This document shows, one piece after another, positions 1 to 13,100 of a DNA stretch of 64,000 nucleotides. Each line of letters begins with the position of its first letter. The first letter of the stretch is position 1. The stretch is from Ceratodon purpureus (lineage: Eukaryota > Streptophyta > Bryopsida > Pseudoditrichales > Ditrichaceae): NCBI GenBank assembly GCA_014871385.1, contig CM026431.1, forward strand, positions 2,240,464 to 2,304,463. Reading direction: 5' to 3'. The notes under the pieces were generated by a model, which searched no databases, was not told the origin of the DNA, and saw only the letters and a list, made by a program, of their open reading frames with translations. The position numbers were made by a program, and so were the translations under genes.

Positions 1-3000
1 TAGTAAAGGTGCTTACAATACGTGAACTGAGTCCTGCCTTTGAACGTAGTCATCGTCTTCTTGAATGCTGGGCAAGTGCAACCAGGGTAAGAACTGATGG
101 TAATCTGGTACCGTGTGATGTGAGGAGCGACGCCCGAATCCAGCCCAATGATGCAACCGTGGCCCGGCTCAGGTATCATGGTGACGGAACGGAGGCGCGC
201 TTTAAGAGATTCGGAGGAGCCCATGGAGAGTCGCTGCGCTTGATTGGGACGAGTGGCAGTGCGCTTCACCATCTTGCCGTCTCTCTTCCCTGGGTAGCGG
301 TCAGCGTCTGCAGGGACTGGCACTGAGCTGAGATTTGCAGGAGGCGGGGCAGAGGAGAAGAGGCGTCTTGGGGAGACCGGTTTCTTCTGCGGAAGTTGAA
401 AGCCCGCTGCTTCGAGGGCAAGAATCTCAGTCAGTTTTAGGTTAGTACCTAGTTTCACTGGCCAGACCTCAGGAATGGAGGGGAATTCCTGGTCCTTTGA
501 GTAGTGTGCTACCCACTTGCGCTTAGAGCCTTTCACGCAGCGTTCAATATCGTCGGAGCAGAAGAAGAACTCAGTCTTCTCGACTAGGTTCCTACGATAG
601 TTAGTCCAGAGCCCAGTGTAGGTCGGTGCAGCTGTGCAAAGGGGCCCCCTGACGATTCTCTCAGTGCACTTCTTCTTCGTTTCAGCTCTTTGGGCCCAGC
701 AGCACTTCGCAGAAAGTTTGTGTAGTCTCGAAATGTGCCACTCCTTCACGTCCACCTTGGTTTCTTCAACCGCGTTGACATGGCGAATGCCGCCCTTGTT
801 CACAGGTGAAGGTAAAGGGGAATCAACTTCCTGGGAAGGAGGTTGCGTACATTGTACCTCGGTGTCGTGTTCGGAGTCGTCTTCCACAATGACGGGCATC
901 TGCATAGGGCGAGCCCTGACGGCACGTCTTGGGCCTCTTGGGCGTGAGAAGTTGGTCTTATCCGGGCGATGAGACTCTTCGTCAGCTCCGATAAGGACGT
1001 CGGCTTTTCGCTTCTGTGAACCGAAGACTTCCGCTCCTGGCATGATAGGCTGACGGGTGCAGAACTCGTCCGCGCCTGGCATATCGAGCATGGGCTTGTC
1101 GAGCAGTGTAGGATTTCCCCATTTCTTCGCGTTGCGTTCAGCCATCCGAAGCCTGAGTTCCTTCTTGGATGGTCCTGTTCCGCCGACGTCACCTTTGAGG
1201 AACTGGTAGTAGTTGACAACCTGTAGAAATGCCCGAACGAAATCGTCCACGGTAGCAACGTAGAGGTCGTTCCCGTTGTTTCCTGAAGCTTGGAGCCACT
1301 TGTTGTGAACTGTTTCGGCGAGGTTACAGGTAGGCATCTCTGTGAGTTCTTCTTTTGTGAATTTCTGCACGTTTGACAGTAGGTGCCGTTAGATTCACGG
1401 ATTAGACTTTTGTAGGTTAGGGCTAGGAAACCAGTATGAAAAAACATCAAAACAGAGTGCAGAGAGAATACCTCGGTCATGAATCCCCCCCACTGGCGGA
1501 AGCGGTGGTGCCAGAATGACAGCCACTGATCCAGTTTGATGAGCCCGCTCTCGCCAACGACCCCGGTGGATGCCCACCATGCTCGCAACGCGTGGTACAG
1601 AGTTTCCGCCTCTGCCATGCTGGTCGCATTCTTGTACTGAGTGCACATCTTCTTGTGCTGTTCCCAGAGTTCTTCGGGGAAGTGCTTCTGCGTATACGCC
1701 ACCATGTTCTGAGTCCAGTGGAACAAGCACGATCGCTCTCGGTCCTCCATTGGGTCCTCTTTGTTGCCATTGCCGTAAAGGATCCGCACTGCATTCCAAT
1801 TGGCCTGTGCGTTATCCGCCATGAACCCCTTGAAGTTCGGCGCTGCAACGCCATTGATCTCCATGACCAGGTTCAGGTTTTTCCAGAAGACGAGCTGGGC
1901 CTCCGTGTCCTCGAACTGCATGTCGCAAGTGGCGATTGTCATCACGCGGCAGTATGTGGCGTCGTACACATGGCACGCCATCGTCGACCAATCTTTGACG
2001 CGTTTGACATGGTCGAACATGATCCATGCGTTCTCCAAATCGCCACCAGCTTGCATACGGCTGACCAAGTCGACACCACTGCCCGGCCCGACCTCCGACA
2101 TCTTGAAGACAAAGACTTTGTCACGCATCGATCCCTGACCAGGAAACCTATTCTCCTGGACATACGCCCAGAGGCTGTTACCACGGAGCTTGGTGATACC
2201 GTCCATGATTCCGTACCTTACGAATTTTTTGAAGGTGGCGACTTTGTTGCGGATGTTGGGCGACGCCATGTCTTTGCATCGATCCAGAACAGGAACCAGC
2301 TCCTCCATCGTCAGTTTCCTCGGTGGTGCATCCTCGGGCTGTAGAAGGTAGCTCCCGATGAGGAGTTTGCTCGCCTCCAGGACAACGGCGCTCTTCGTTG
2401 CTTTGTTGTTCATCTCTACCTGCTCTTCTATTAAGCTACTAATCTCTGCTTTAGAGTCTCTGTAGTCTCCTACTTTCACTGGATGATCATGTGTTCCTAT
2501 GTGAATACACGCTCTAGTCTGATTCGGTTTGCCCACAACGTAATAAATCTTAGCCTCGCATGTAGCTACACATGATGGAGGTTCTTTACATACCTTGCAC
2601 ACAAGCGTGGAGTCAGATGGAGGAGGCTGGTCCATGACAAAAGCTTGCAGGGTACAGCCTTCGAACTCAGTCTCGTTAACCTCGAAGATCTTGGGAACAC
2701 GCTTGAGGAAGTCACACTCAGTGTTGCTGCAGCGGAGCCATCCGACGCAGGTGGAACTTCGAAAAGAGAGTCCGAAGTCGTTTTTGATGTTTGTTGTGAT
2801 GGTCTTGGTCCACAAGTGTCCGTCGTATCGTTTGTCCATTCCCTGCATAGACTTGGCGGCGAGCTTAGAGGAACCTGCAGCAGCTGGGGGCAACTCAAAA
2901 AGAACCGGACCATCAAACTTCGCAGGCAAGTACTCTACTCTCTCGTGTCTAATAGTGGAATAGTCTATCTTTTTCAAAATGTTTTTGGACCCACGCGTCT

Positions 3001-3550
3001 TAGCAATCTCTTTAAGGAGCGGAACAATGCTAACTGTGACCTGGGACAATGGAGGAGAGACATTGGAAGGAGGAGCATCTGCATGGACCTTAGGCACCAA
3101 CTTGATGGGACTGACTTCGTCATCAGAAGAGAGAGATATGACAGTCGGAGTAGGTTTGTCTACATCTGAAGTCTCGGTACCAGGCTCGACTTTGACTTTG
3201 ACATCACGAGGTAAGGGAGTCTGAATTGTGCAAGTAGAAGAGCGACGGGGGGTGAGGATCTCAGTGGATGCAGCCATCAGAGAATCAGTAAGACCATAGA
3301 CTCTATAGGATCCAGGGAGGAGTCTCCACTGCAACATGTTGTTCTCATCTCTCACTGAAGGTTGCCCGAGGGTGTGGGTAACCTCGGCAGTAACGTCATC
3401 AAAGATCTCCTCCTCTATACTGATGGAATCCTCACGGAAATGGAATCTGAGACTCAGGCGAAGAGAGGAGACTGTAGCTAGACCATCGTCATCTACGCGA
3501 AACCTAAGAGGGATGCCCATGCCTTGGGCGTACAGACAGACCATCCCCAT
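1..3550 (-). CDS. MULE-like transposase with SWIM zinc finger, running off the left edge
   Basis: This is a probable DNA-transposon transposase or a domesticated relative. Exon 1 runs from 3550 to 1472 and exon 2 from 1364 to the window edge. They are joined by a GT-AG intron of 107 bases in matching phase, and exon 2 stays open to base 1. The N-terminus carries an acidic/serine region with a SUMO-motif-like ISLSSDDE stretch. The middle has a zinc-knuckle-like cysteine cluster. The catalytic core follows: an Asp in YDATYCRVMTIATCDM, a second in GFMADNAQANWNAV, then the CLFHWTQ motif usual in MULE transposases. Near base 1-80 there is CTCPAF and then FTYCKH, the CxCxnCxH SWIM finger. The first good ATG is at 3550; the frame stays open further upstream but without an ATG. 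No inactivating change is seen in the visible part. Family assignment comes from these motifs and is fairly firm; whether it is mobile is unknown. Confidence 0.75.
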
Positions 3551-4189
3551 GATCGCAGCGTACTCAGTGGTACTAGTGGAAAAATGGAGAAGAGCGAATG
3601 TACTAACAAAGCGAAATTGCGTGAGCAAAGTGAGAGGAATGATGCATCGTTGTTGATCTTTTTATTGAAGTTGGATTGTGCATGTGGACGACTAGATAAT
3701 AATTCATTCTGTTAGATAACGAATGTATGATTTATGATAGAGACGGCGATAACTAATCTGATTGCCAGTTTGTGCCTGTCTTAGTATAGCAATTAAGATT
3801 TTTACTCCTAAACTTGTATAATTCGAATCGTGGAGCAGATTCTATTTGTCATGATGTATTATAAGATTAGAATGAGCCGTCTTTTAAATTCTACATTTAT
3901 AACAATGAATAATAAGAAAGGCATGCATTAAAGTACTTGATTCAAATCTTTTAATATATACTGTGCTTGGAATTTTGCTGTATATTTAAAGGTGATAATT
4001 TTAACTTTACTTCAAAGTAGAATTATTATGGGTACTCTTTAAATAAAGAAGGTAGAAAAGGTGACAGTTGTTAAGATGCTTTATCAACTTAGGGTTGTAT
4101 CGAAATAGTTGTACGTTATAGGTATTTAAGCTGGGAGGAAGTTTTGCAGGGAGATTATTTTTGAGAGAGTCCTCCTAGTGGTTAGACAC
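3551..4189. other. AT-rich intergenic stretch between two divergent genes
   Basis: About 640 bases with no credible coding frame. It separates the minus-strand transposase start from the plus-strand start at 4190, so it probably holds two divergent promoters. A TATA-like TATTTAAG lies near 4122, about 65 bases before the plus-strand ATG. No transposon ends were recognised here. Confidence 0.5.
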
Positions 4190-7100
4190 ATGAAGCAGAG
4201 TGGAGGGCCATCTCCCTCTACTTTTGTTACTCCGAAACGTAGAAGAAAACGAGGTCGTACAGATTTTACGGATAGAAGAGCTAGGAAGAGGAGAGAGTCA
4301 CGTAAGAAGGAAGTATTTAAAAGTGACCATTTAAGTGCTCCCGTGAAAAAGAGAGGTTCAGGTCTGCCTGTAGCTTTGAAGTTTTGTAGCATTCGTAAAC
4401 TCATTCTAGAGTCTATAGTGGAGGAGCAAGAAGATGTTTTAGAGAATACCGTAGTCGCTAATCACGAGCAGGAACACGAGGTACTCTTAAGTGGAGTTGA
4501 ACGACGCGAGGCCATGACGGATGAATTAGAGTTTAATTGTAGTCAAAGAGAAGAGTCACCGCAGCCATCAATCCTCTTTAATGACGCTTCAACAAGAGGG
4601 GCAGATTCTCAGTCTGATCAATATTTTAATTCCAACGAGGTAAGTATTTCTAAAAGATTTTGAACATGAGTGATGTGATTTTTATGACTCCTTGTTGTAT
4701 TCGAGTTACATATAAGATATTATATTAGAATATTGTAATTGTAATATGAATTATTTGTAGGCTAAGCTTCAAGTGAAAATGTTGCATTGGTTCTGATGGA
4801 TACTATTTAAATCTAGTATTCAAAGAGCGAGGAAAGAATAAAGGAGGTGAGAGGATCGGGTGGATACCTTTCTGTTGGGGAGGATAGCATTTTCAACCAC
4901 TTGCGGGTGGAGGCGAGGCGAGCAAGGGAGGGAATCCTTCGAGCAGGGGAAGGAGGCCGAGCTATGGCAGGAAGGGAAGGGGCGAGGGCAGGGCGAGTAC
5001 CTGCGGATCAAGGCGAGGACGCTGCTGAGGCTGCAGCAGGAAGAGGAGCAGGGATGGACGTCGAGAACCTGGGGTTCGAAGGTCGACGAGGAGGGGGAGA
5101 GGTCGAGCAGAGGGATATGCCTCAGAGCGAAGAGGAGCAGAGGAGTGGAGGCGAGGAGCAGGTCCCGGCCGAGGAGGAGGAGGAAGAAGATGACCAGGTC
5201 GAACCTGCAACAGACTTGGAGGAGGTACGAAGCTGCCTCGCATATTTGTGTTAATGGGTTTTGAATGTGTTATTGGGTACAGGGGCATTGAATGTGTGAA
5301 TGGATCGTACAGAGATTGGAATGTGTGATTGTTGTACGGGGGTTTGAATGTCTTAAGGTCGTACGGGGGTAATGAGTGTTAAGGTCGTACGGGCGTTTGA
5401 ATCTGGTGCATGATATTGACTTGGTTGTGGGTAGTGGGTACTAGGTAAGGAGAAGGTTTTTGGGGTTGCGGTCAGAATTGTTTTTGGGTTGCGGTTTTGC
5501 TAGGGATTACGTTGGGAGAAGGTTTTTGGGGATTTGGGTTTTCTGAGGGATTGAGAAGTGCTGCTGCTTGGGGTTTGAGAAGTGCTGATTGCTTGGGGTT
5601 CGACAAGTGCTGCTACTTGGTGCTGCTGAAGGGGAGCGGGTCACTTTTTGTTCTTTGAATTGGTGATGTTTGCTCGCATGCTGCTGCCTTGGGCTGCTCG
5701 GCTTGGGGTATAATGTTTATTATTTTTTTGTATTTTTAATTTTCTGATATTTAATTGCAATTAGATGAGAAAAAATTTGAATTTTGTTTTGTGAAATTGG
5801 ATTTTGCACCCTACTGTCTGTGACGACAGTAGGGGAGCGGGTCACTTTTTGTTCTTTGAATTGGTGATGTTTGCTCGCATGCTGCTGCCTTGGGCTGCTC
5901 GGCTTGGGGTATAATGTTTATTATTTTTTTGTATTTTTAATTTTCTGATATTTAATTGCAATGAGATGAGAAAAAATTTGAATTTTGTTTTGTGAAATTG
6001 GACCTTGCACCCTACTGTCTGTGACGACAGTAGAGGAGCGGGTCACTTTTTGTTCTTTGAATTGGTGATGTTTGCTCGCATGCTGCTGCCTTGGGCTGCT
6101 CGGCTTGGGGTATAATGTTTATTATTTTTTTGTATTTTTAATTTTCTGATATTTAATTGCAATTAGATGAAAAAAAATATGAATTTTGTTTTGTGAAATT
6201 GGACCTTGCACCCTACTGTCTGTGACGACAGTAGGGGAGCGGGTCACTTTTTGTTCTTTGAAATGTTGATGTTTGCTCGCATGCTGCTGCCTTGGGCTGC
6301 TCGGCTTGGGGTATAATGTTTATTATTTTTTTTTATTTTTTATTTTCTGATATTTAATTGCAATTAGATGAGAAAAAATTTGAATTTTGTTTTGTGAAAT
6401 TGGACCTTGCACCCTACTGTCTGTGACGACAGTAGGGGAGCGGGTCACTTTTTGTTCTTTGAATTGGTGATGTTTGCTCGCATGCTGCTGCCTTGGGCTG
6501 CTCGGCTTGGGATTAAATGTTTATTATTTTTTTGTATTTTTAATTTTCTGATATTTAATTGCAATTAGATGAGAAAAAATTTGAATTTTGTTTTGTGAAA
6601 TTGGACCTTGCACCCTACTGTCTGTGACGACAGTAGGGGAGCGGGTCACTTTTTGTTCTTTGAATTGGTGATGTTTGCTCGCATGCTGCTGCCTTGGGCT
6701 GCTCGGCTTGGGATTAAATGTTTATTATTTTTTTTTATTTTTAATTTTCTGATATTTAATTGCAATTAGATGAGAAAAAATATGAATTTTGTTTTGTGAA
6801 ATTGGACCTTGCACCCTACTGTCTGTGACGACAGTAGGGGAGCGGGTCACTTTTTGTTCTTTGAATTGGTGATGTTTGCTCGCATGCTGCTGCCTTGGGC
6901 TGCTCGGCTTGGGGTATAATGTTTATTATTTTTTTGTATTTTTAATTTTCTGATATTTAATTGCAATTAGATGAGAAAAAATATGAATTTTGTTTTGTGA
7001 AATTGGACCTTGCACCCTACTGTCTGTGACGACAGTAGGGGAGCGGGTCACTTTTTGTTCTTTGAATTGGTGATGTTTGCTCGCATGCTGCTGCCTTGGG

Positions 7101-10100
7101 CTGCTCGGCTTGGGATTAAATGTTTATTATTTTTTTTTATTTTTAATTTTCTGATATTTAATTGCAATTAGATGAGAAAAAATTTGAATTTTGTTTTGTG
7201 AAATTGGACCTTGCACCCTACTGTCTGTGACGACAGTAGGGGAGCGGGTCACTTTTTGTTCTTTGAATTGGTGATGTTTGCTCGCATGCTGCTGCCTTGG
7301 GCTGCTCGGCTTGGGATTAAATGTTTATTATTTTTTTTTATTTTTAATTTTCTGATATTTAATTGCAATTAGATGAGAAAAAATATGAATTTTGTTTTGT
7401 GAAATTGGACCTTGCACCCTACTGTCTGTGACGACAGTAGGGGAGCGGGTCACTTTTTGTTCTTTGAATTGGTGATGTTTGCTCGCATGCTGCTGCCTTG
7501 GGCTGCTCGGCTTGGGGTATAATGTTTATTATTTTTTTTTATTTTTAATTTTCTGATATTAAATTGCAATTAGATGAAAAAAAATATGAATTTTGTTTTG
7601 TGAAATTGGACCTTGCACCCTACTGTCTGTGACGACAGTAGGGGAGCGGGTCACTTTTTGTTCTTTGAAATGTTGATGTTTGCTCGCATGCTGCTGCCTT
7701 GGGCTGCTCGGCTTGGGGTATAATGTTTATTATTTTTTTGTATTTTTAATTTTCTGATATTTAATTGCAATTAGATGAGAAAAAATTTGAATTTTGTTTT
7801 GTGAAATTGGACCATGCACCCTACTGTCTGTGACGACAGTAGGGGAGCGGGTCACTTTTTGTTCTTTGAATTGGTGATGTTTGCTCGCATGCTGCTGCCT
7901 TGGGCTGCTCGGCTTGGGGTATAATGTTTATTATTTTTTTGTATTTTTAATTTTCTGATATTTAATTGCAATTAGATGAGAAAAAATTTGAATTTTGTTT
8001 TGTGAAATTGGACCTTGCACCCTACTGTCTGTGACGACAGTAGGGGAGCGGGTCACTTTTTGTTCTTTGAATTGGTGATGTTTGCTCGCATGCTGCTGCC
8101 TTGGGCTGCTCGGCTTGGGATTAAATGTTTATTATTTTTTTTTGTTTTTAATTTTCTGATATTTAATTGCAATTAGATGAGAAAAAATATGAATTTTGTT
8201 TTGTGAAATTGGACCTTGCACCCTACTGTCTGTGACGACAGTAGGGGAGCGGGTCACTTTTTGTTCTTTGAATTGGTGATGTTTGCTCGCATGCTGCTGC
8301 CTTGGGCTGCTCGGCTTGGGGTATAATGTTTATTATTTTTTTGTATTTTTAATTTTCTGATATTTAATTGCAATTAGATGAGAAAAAATATGAATTTTGT
8401 TTTGTGAAATTGGACCTTGCACCCTACTGTCTGTGACGACAGTAGGGGAGCGGGTCACTTTTTGTTCTTTGAATTGGTGATGTTTGCTCGCATGCTGCTG
8501 CCTTGGGCTGCTCGGCTTGGGATTAAATGTTTATTATTTTTTTTTATTTTTAATTTTCTGATATTTAATTGCAATTAGATGAGAAAAAATTTGAATTTTG
8601 TTTTGTGAAATTGGACCTTGCACCCTACTGTCTGTGACGACAGTAGGGGAGCGGGTCACTTTTTGTTCTTTGAATTGGTGATGTTTGCTCGCATGCTGCT
8701 GCCTTGGGCTGCTCGGCTTGGGATTAAATGTTTATTATTTTTTTTTATTTTTAATTTTCTGATATTTAATTGCAATTAGATGAGAAAAAATATGAATTTT
8801 GTTTTGTGAAATTGGACCTTGCACCCTACTGTCTGTGACGACAGTAGGGGAGCGGGTCACTTTTTGTTCTTTGAATTGGTGATGTTTGCTCGCATGCTGC
8901 TGCCTTGGGCTGCTCGGCTTGGGGTATAATGTTTATTATTTTTTTGTATTTTTAATTTTCTGATATTTAATTGCAATTAGATGAGAAAAAATATGAATTT
9001 TGTTTTGTGAAATTGGACCTTGCACCCTACTGTCTGTGACGACAGTAGGGGAGCGGGTCACTTTTTGTTCTTTGAATTGGTGATGTTTGCTCGCATGCTG
9101 CTGCCTTGGGCTGCTCGGCTTGGGATTAAATGTTTATTATTTTTTTTTATTTTTAATTTTCTGATATTTAATTGCAATTAGATGAGAAAAAATATGAATT
9201 TTGTTTTGTGAAATTGGACCTTGCACCCTACTGTCTGTGACGACAGTAGGGGAGCGGGTCACTTTTTGTTCTTTGAATTGGTGATGTTTGCTCGCATGCT
9301 GCTGCCTTGGGCTGCTCGGCTTGGGGTATAATGTTTATTATTTTTTTGTATTTTTAATTTTCTGATATTTAATTGCAATTAGATGAGAAAAAATATGAAT
9401 TTTGTTTTGTGAAATTGGACCTTGCACCCTACTGTCTGTGACGACAGTAGGGGAGCGGGTCACTTTTTGTTCTTTGAATTGGTGATGTTTGCTCGCATGC
9501 TGCTGCCTTGGGCTGCTCGGCTTGGGATTAAATGTTTATTATTTTTTTTTATTTTTAATTTTCTGATATTTAATTGCAATTAGATGAGAAAAAATTTGAA
9601 TTTTGTTTTGTGAAATTGGACCTTGCACCCTACTGTCTGTGACGACAGTAGGGGAGCGGGTCACTTTTTGTTCTTTGAATTGGTGATGTTTGCTCGCATG
9701 CTGCTGCCTTGGGCTGCTCGGCTTGGGATTAAATGTTTATTATTTTTTTTTATTTTTAATTTTCTGATATTTAATTGCAATTAGATGAGAAAAAATATGA
9801 ATTTTGTTTTGTGAAATTGGACCTTGCACCCTACTGTCTGTGACGACAGTAGGGGAGCGGGTCACTTTTTGTTCTTTGAATTGGTGATGTTTGCTCGCAT
9901 GCTGCTGCCTTGGGCTGCTCGGCTTGGGGTATAATGTTTATTATTTTTTTTTATTTTTAATTTTCTGATATTTAATTGCAATTAGATGAAAAAAAATATG
10001 AATTTTGTTTTGTGAAATTGGACCTTGCACCCTACTGTCTGTGACGACAGTAGGGGAGCGGGTCACTTTTTGTTCTTTGAAATGTTGATGTTTGCTCGCA

Positions 10101-13100
10101 TGCTGCTGCCTTGGGCTGCTCGGCTTTGGGTATAATGTTTATTATTTTTTTTTTTTTTTATTTTCTGATATTTAATTGCAATTAGATGAGAAAAAATTTG
10201 AATTTTGTTTTGTGAAATTGGACCATGCACCCTACTGTCTGTGACGACAGTAGGGGAGCGGGTCACTTTTTGTTCTTTGAATTGGTGATGTTTGCTCGCA
10301 TGCTGCTGCCTTGGGCTGCTCGGCTTGGGGTATAATGTTTATTATTTTTTTTTATTTTTAATTTTCTGATATTTAATTGCAATTAGATGAGAAAAAATAT
10401 GAATTTTGTTTTGTGAAATTGGACCTTGCACCCTACTGTCTGTGACGACAGTAGGGGAGCGGGTCACTTTTTGTTCTTTGAATTGGTGATGTTTGCTCGC
10501 ATGCTGCTGCCTTGGGCTGCTCGGCTTGGGATTAAATGTTTATTATTTTTTTTTATTTTTAATTTTCTGATATTTAATTGCAATTAGATGAGAAAAAATA
10601 TGAATTTTGTTTTGTGAAATTGGACCTTGCACCCTACTGTCTGTGACGACAGTAGGGGAGCGGGTCACTTTTTGTTCTTTGAATTGGTGATGTTTGCTCG
10701 CATGCTACTGCCTTGGGCTGCTCGGCTTGGGATTAAATGTTTATTATTTTTTTGTATTTTTAATTTTCTGATATTTAATTGCAATTAGATGAGAAAAAAT
10801 ATGAATTTTGTTTTGTGAAATTGGACCTTGCACCCTACTGTCTGTGACGACAGTAGGGGAGCGGGTCACTTTTTGTTCTTTGAATTGGTGATGTTTGCTC
10901 GCATGCTGCTGCCTTGGGCTGCTCGGCTTGGGGTATAATGTTTATTATTTTTTTTTATTTTTAATTTTCTGATATTTAATTGCAATTAGATGAGAAAAAA
11001 TATGAATTTTGTTTTGTGAAATTGGACCTTGCACCCTACTGTCTGTGACGACAGTAGGGGAGCGGGTCACTTTTTGTTCTTTGAATTGGTGATGTTTGCT
11101 CGCATGCTGCTGCCTTGGGCTGCTCGGCTTGGGGTATAATGTTTATTATTTTTTTGTATTTTTAATTTTCTGATATTTAATTGCAATTAGATGAGAAAAA
11201 ATTTGAATTTTGTTTTGTGAAATTGGATTTTGCACCCTACTGTCTGTGACGACAGTAGGGGAGCGGGTCACTTTTTGTTCTTTGAATTGGTGATGTTTGC
11301 TCGCATGCTGCTGCCTTGGGCTGCTCGGCTTGGGATTAAATGTTTATTATTTTTTTTTATTTTTAATTTTCTGATATTTAATTGCAATTAGATGAGAAAA
11401 AATATGAATTTTGTTTTGTGAAATTGGACCTTGCACCCTACTGTCTGTGACGACAGTAGGGGAGCGGGTCACTTTTTGTTCTTTGAATTGGTGATGTTTG
11501 CTCGCATGCTGCTGCCTTGGGCTGCTCGGCTTGGGGTATAATGTTTATTATTTTTTTGTATTTTTAATTTTCTGATATTTAATTGCAATTAGATGAGAAA
11601 AAATTTGAATTTTGTTTTGTGAAATTGGACCTTGCACCCTACTGTCTGTGACGACAGTAGGGGAGCGGGTCACTTTTTGTTCTTTGAATTGGTGATGTTT
11701 GCTCGCATGCTGCTGCCTTGGGCTGCTCGGCTTGGGGTATAATGTTTATTATTTTTTTTTATTTTTAATTTTCTGATATTTAATTGCAATTAGATGAAAA
11801 AAAATATGAATTTTGTTTTGTGAAATTGGACCTTGCACCCTACTGTCTGTGACGACAGTAGGGGAGCGGGTCACTTTTTGTTCTTTGAAATGTTGATGTT
11901 TGCTCGCATGCTGCTGCCTTGGGCTGCTCGGCTTGGGGTATAATGTTTATTATTTTTTTTTTTTTTTATTTTCTGATATTTAATTGCAATTAGATGAGAA
12001 AAAATTTGAATTTTGTTTTGTGAAATTGGACCATGCACCCTACTGTCTGTGACGACAGTAGGGGAGCGGGTCACTTTTTGTTCTTTGAATTGGTGATGTT
12101 TGCTCGCATGCTGCTGCCTTGGGCTGCTCGGCTTGGGGTATAATGTTTATTATTTTTTTTTATTTTTAATTTTCTGATATTTAATTGCAATTAGATGAGA
12201 AAAAATTTGAATTTTATTTTGTGAAATTGGACCTTGCACCCTACTGTCTGTGACGACAGTAGGGGAGCGGGTCACTTTTTGTTCTTTGAATTGGTGATGT
12301 TTGCTCGCATGCTGCTGCCTTGGGCTGCTCGGCTTGGGATTAAATGTTTATTATTTTTTTTTATTTTTAATTTTCTGATATTTAATTGCAATTAGATGAG
12401 AAAAAATATGAATTTTGTTTTGTGAAATTGGACCTTGCACCGTACTGTCTGTGACGACAGTAGGGGAGCGGGTCACTTTTTGTTCTTTGAATTGGTGATG
12501 TTTGCTCGCATGCTACTGCCTTGGGCTGCTCGGCTTGGGGTATAATGTTTATTATTTTTTTGTATTTTTAATTTTCTGATATTTAATTGCAATTAGATGA
12601 GAAAAAATATGAATTTTGTTTTGTGAAATTGGACCTTGCACCCTACTGTCTGTGACGACAGTAGGGGAGCGGGTCACTTTTTGTTCTTTGAATTGGTGAT
12701 GTTTGCTCGCATGCTACTGCCTTGGGCTGCTCGGCTTGGGGTATAATGTTTATTATTTTTTTGTATTTTTAATTTTCTGATATTTAATTGCAATTAGATG
12801 AGAAAAAATATGAATTTTGTTTTGTGAAATTGGACCTTGCACCCTACTGTCTGTGACGACAGTAGGGGAGCGGGTCACTTTTTGTTCTTTGAATTGGTGA
12901 TGTTTGCTCGCATGCTGCTGCCTTGGGCTGCTCGGCTTGGGATTAAATGTTTATTATTTTTTTTTATTTTTAATTTTCTGATATTTAATTGCAATTAGAT
13001 GAGAAAAAATATGAATTTTGTTTTGTGAAATTGGACCTTGCACCCTACTGTCTGTGACGACAGTAGGGGAGCGGGTCACTTTTTGTTCTTTGAATTGGTG

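Noticed and set aside
1592-2344. 250-residue plus-strand ORF opposite the first transposase
   Set aside because: It is antisense to the transposase core, which has clear conserved motifs; no independent support.
10063-12074. Two nearly identical 67-residue minus-strand ORFs
   Set aside because: They fall entirely inside the 201-bp array and arise from unit variants; their similarity only reflects block duplication of units.
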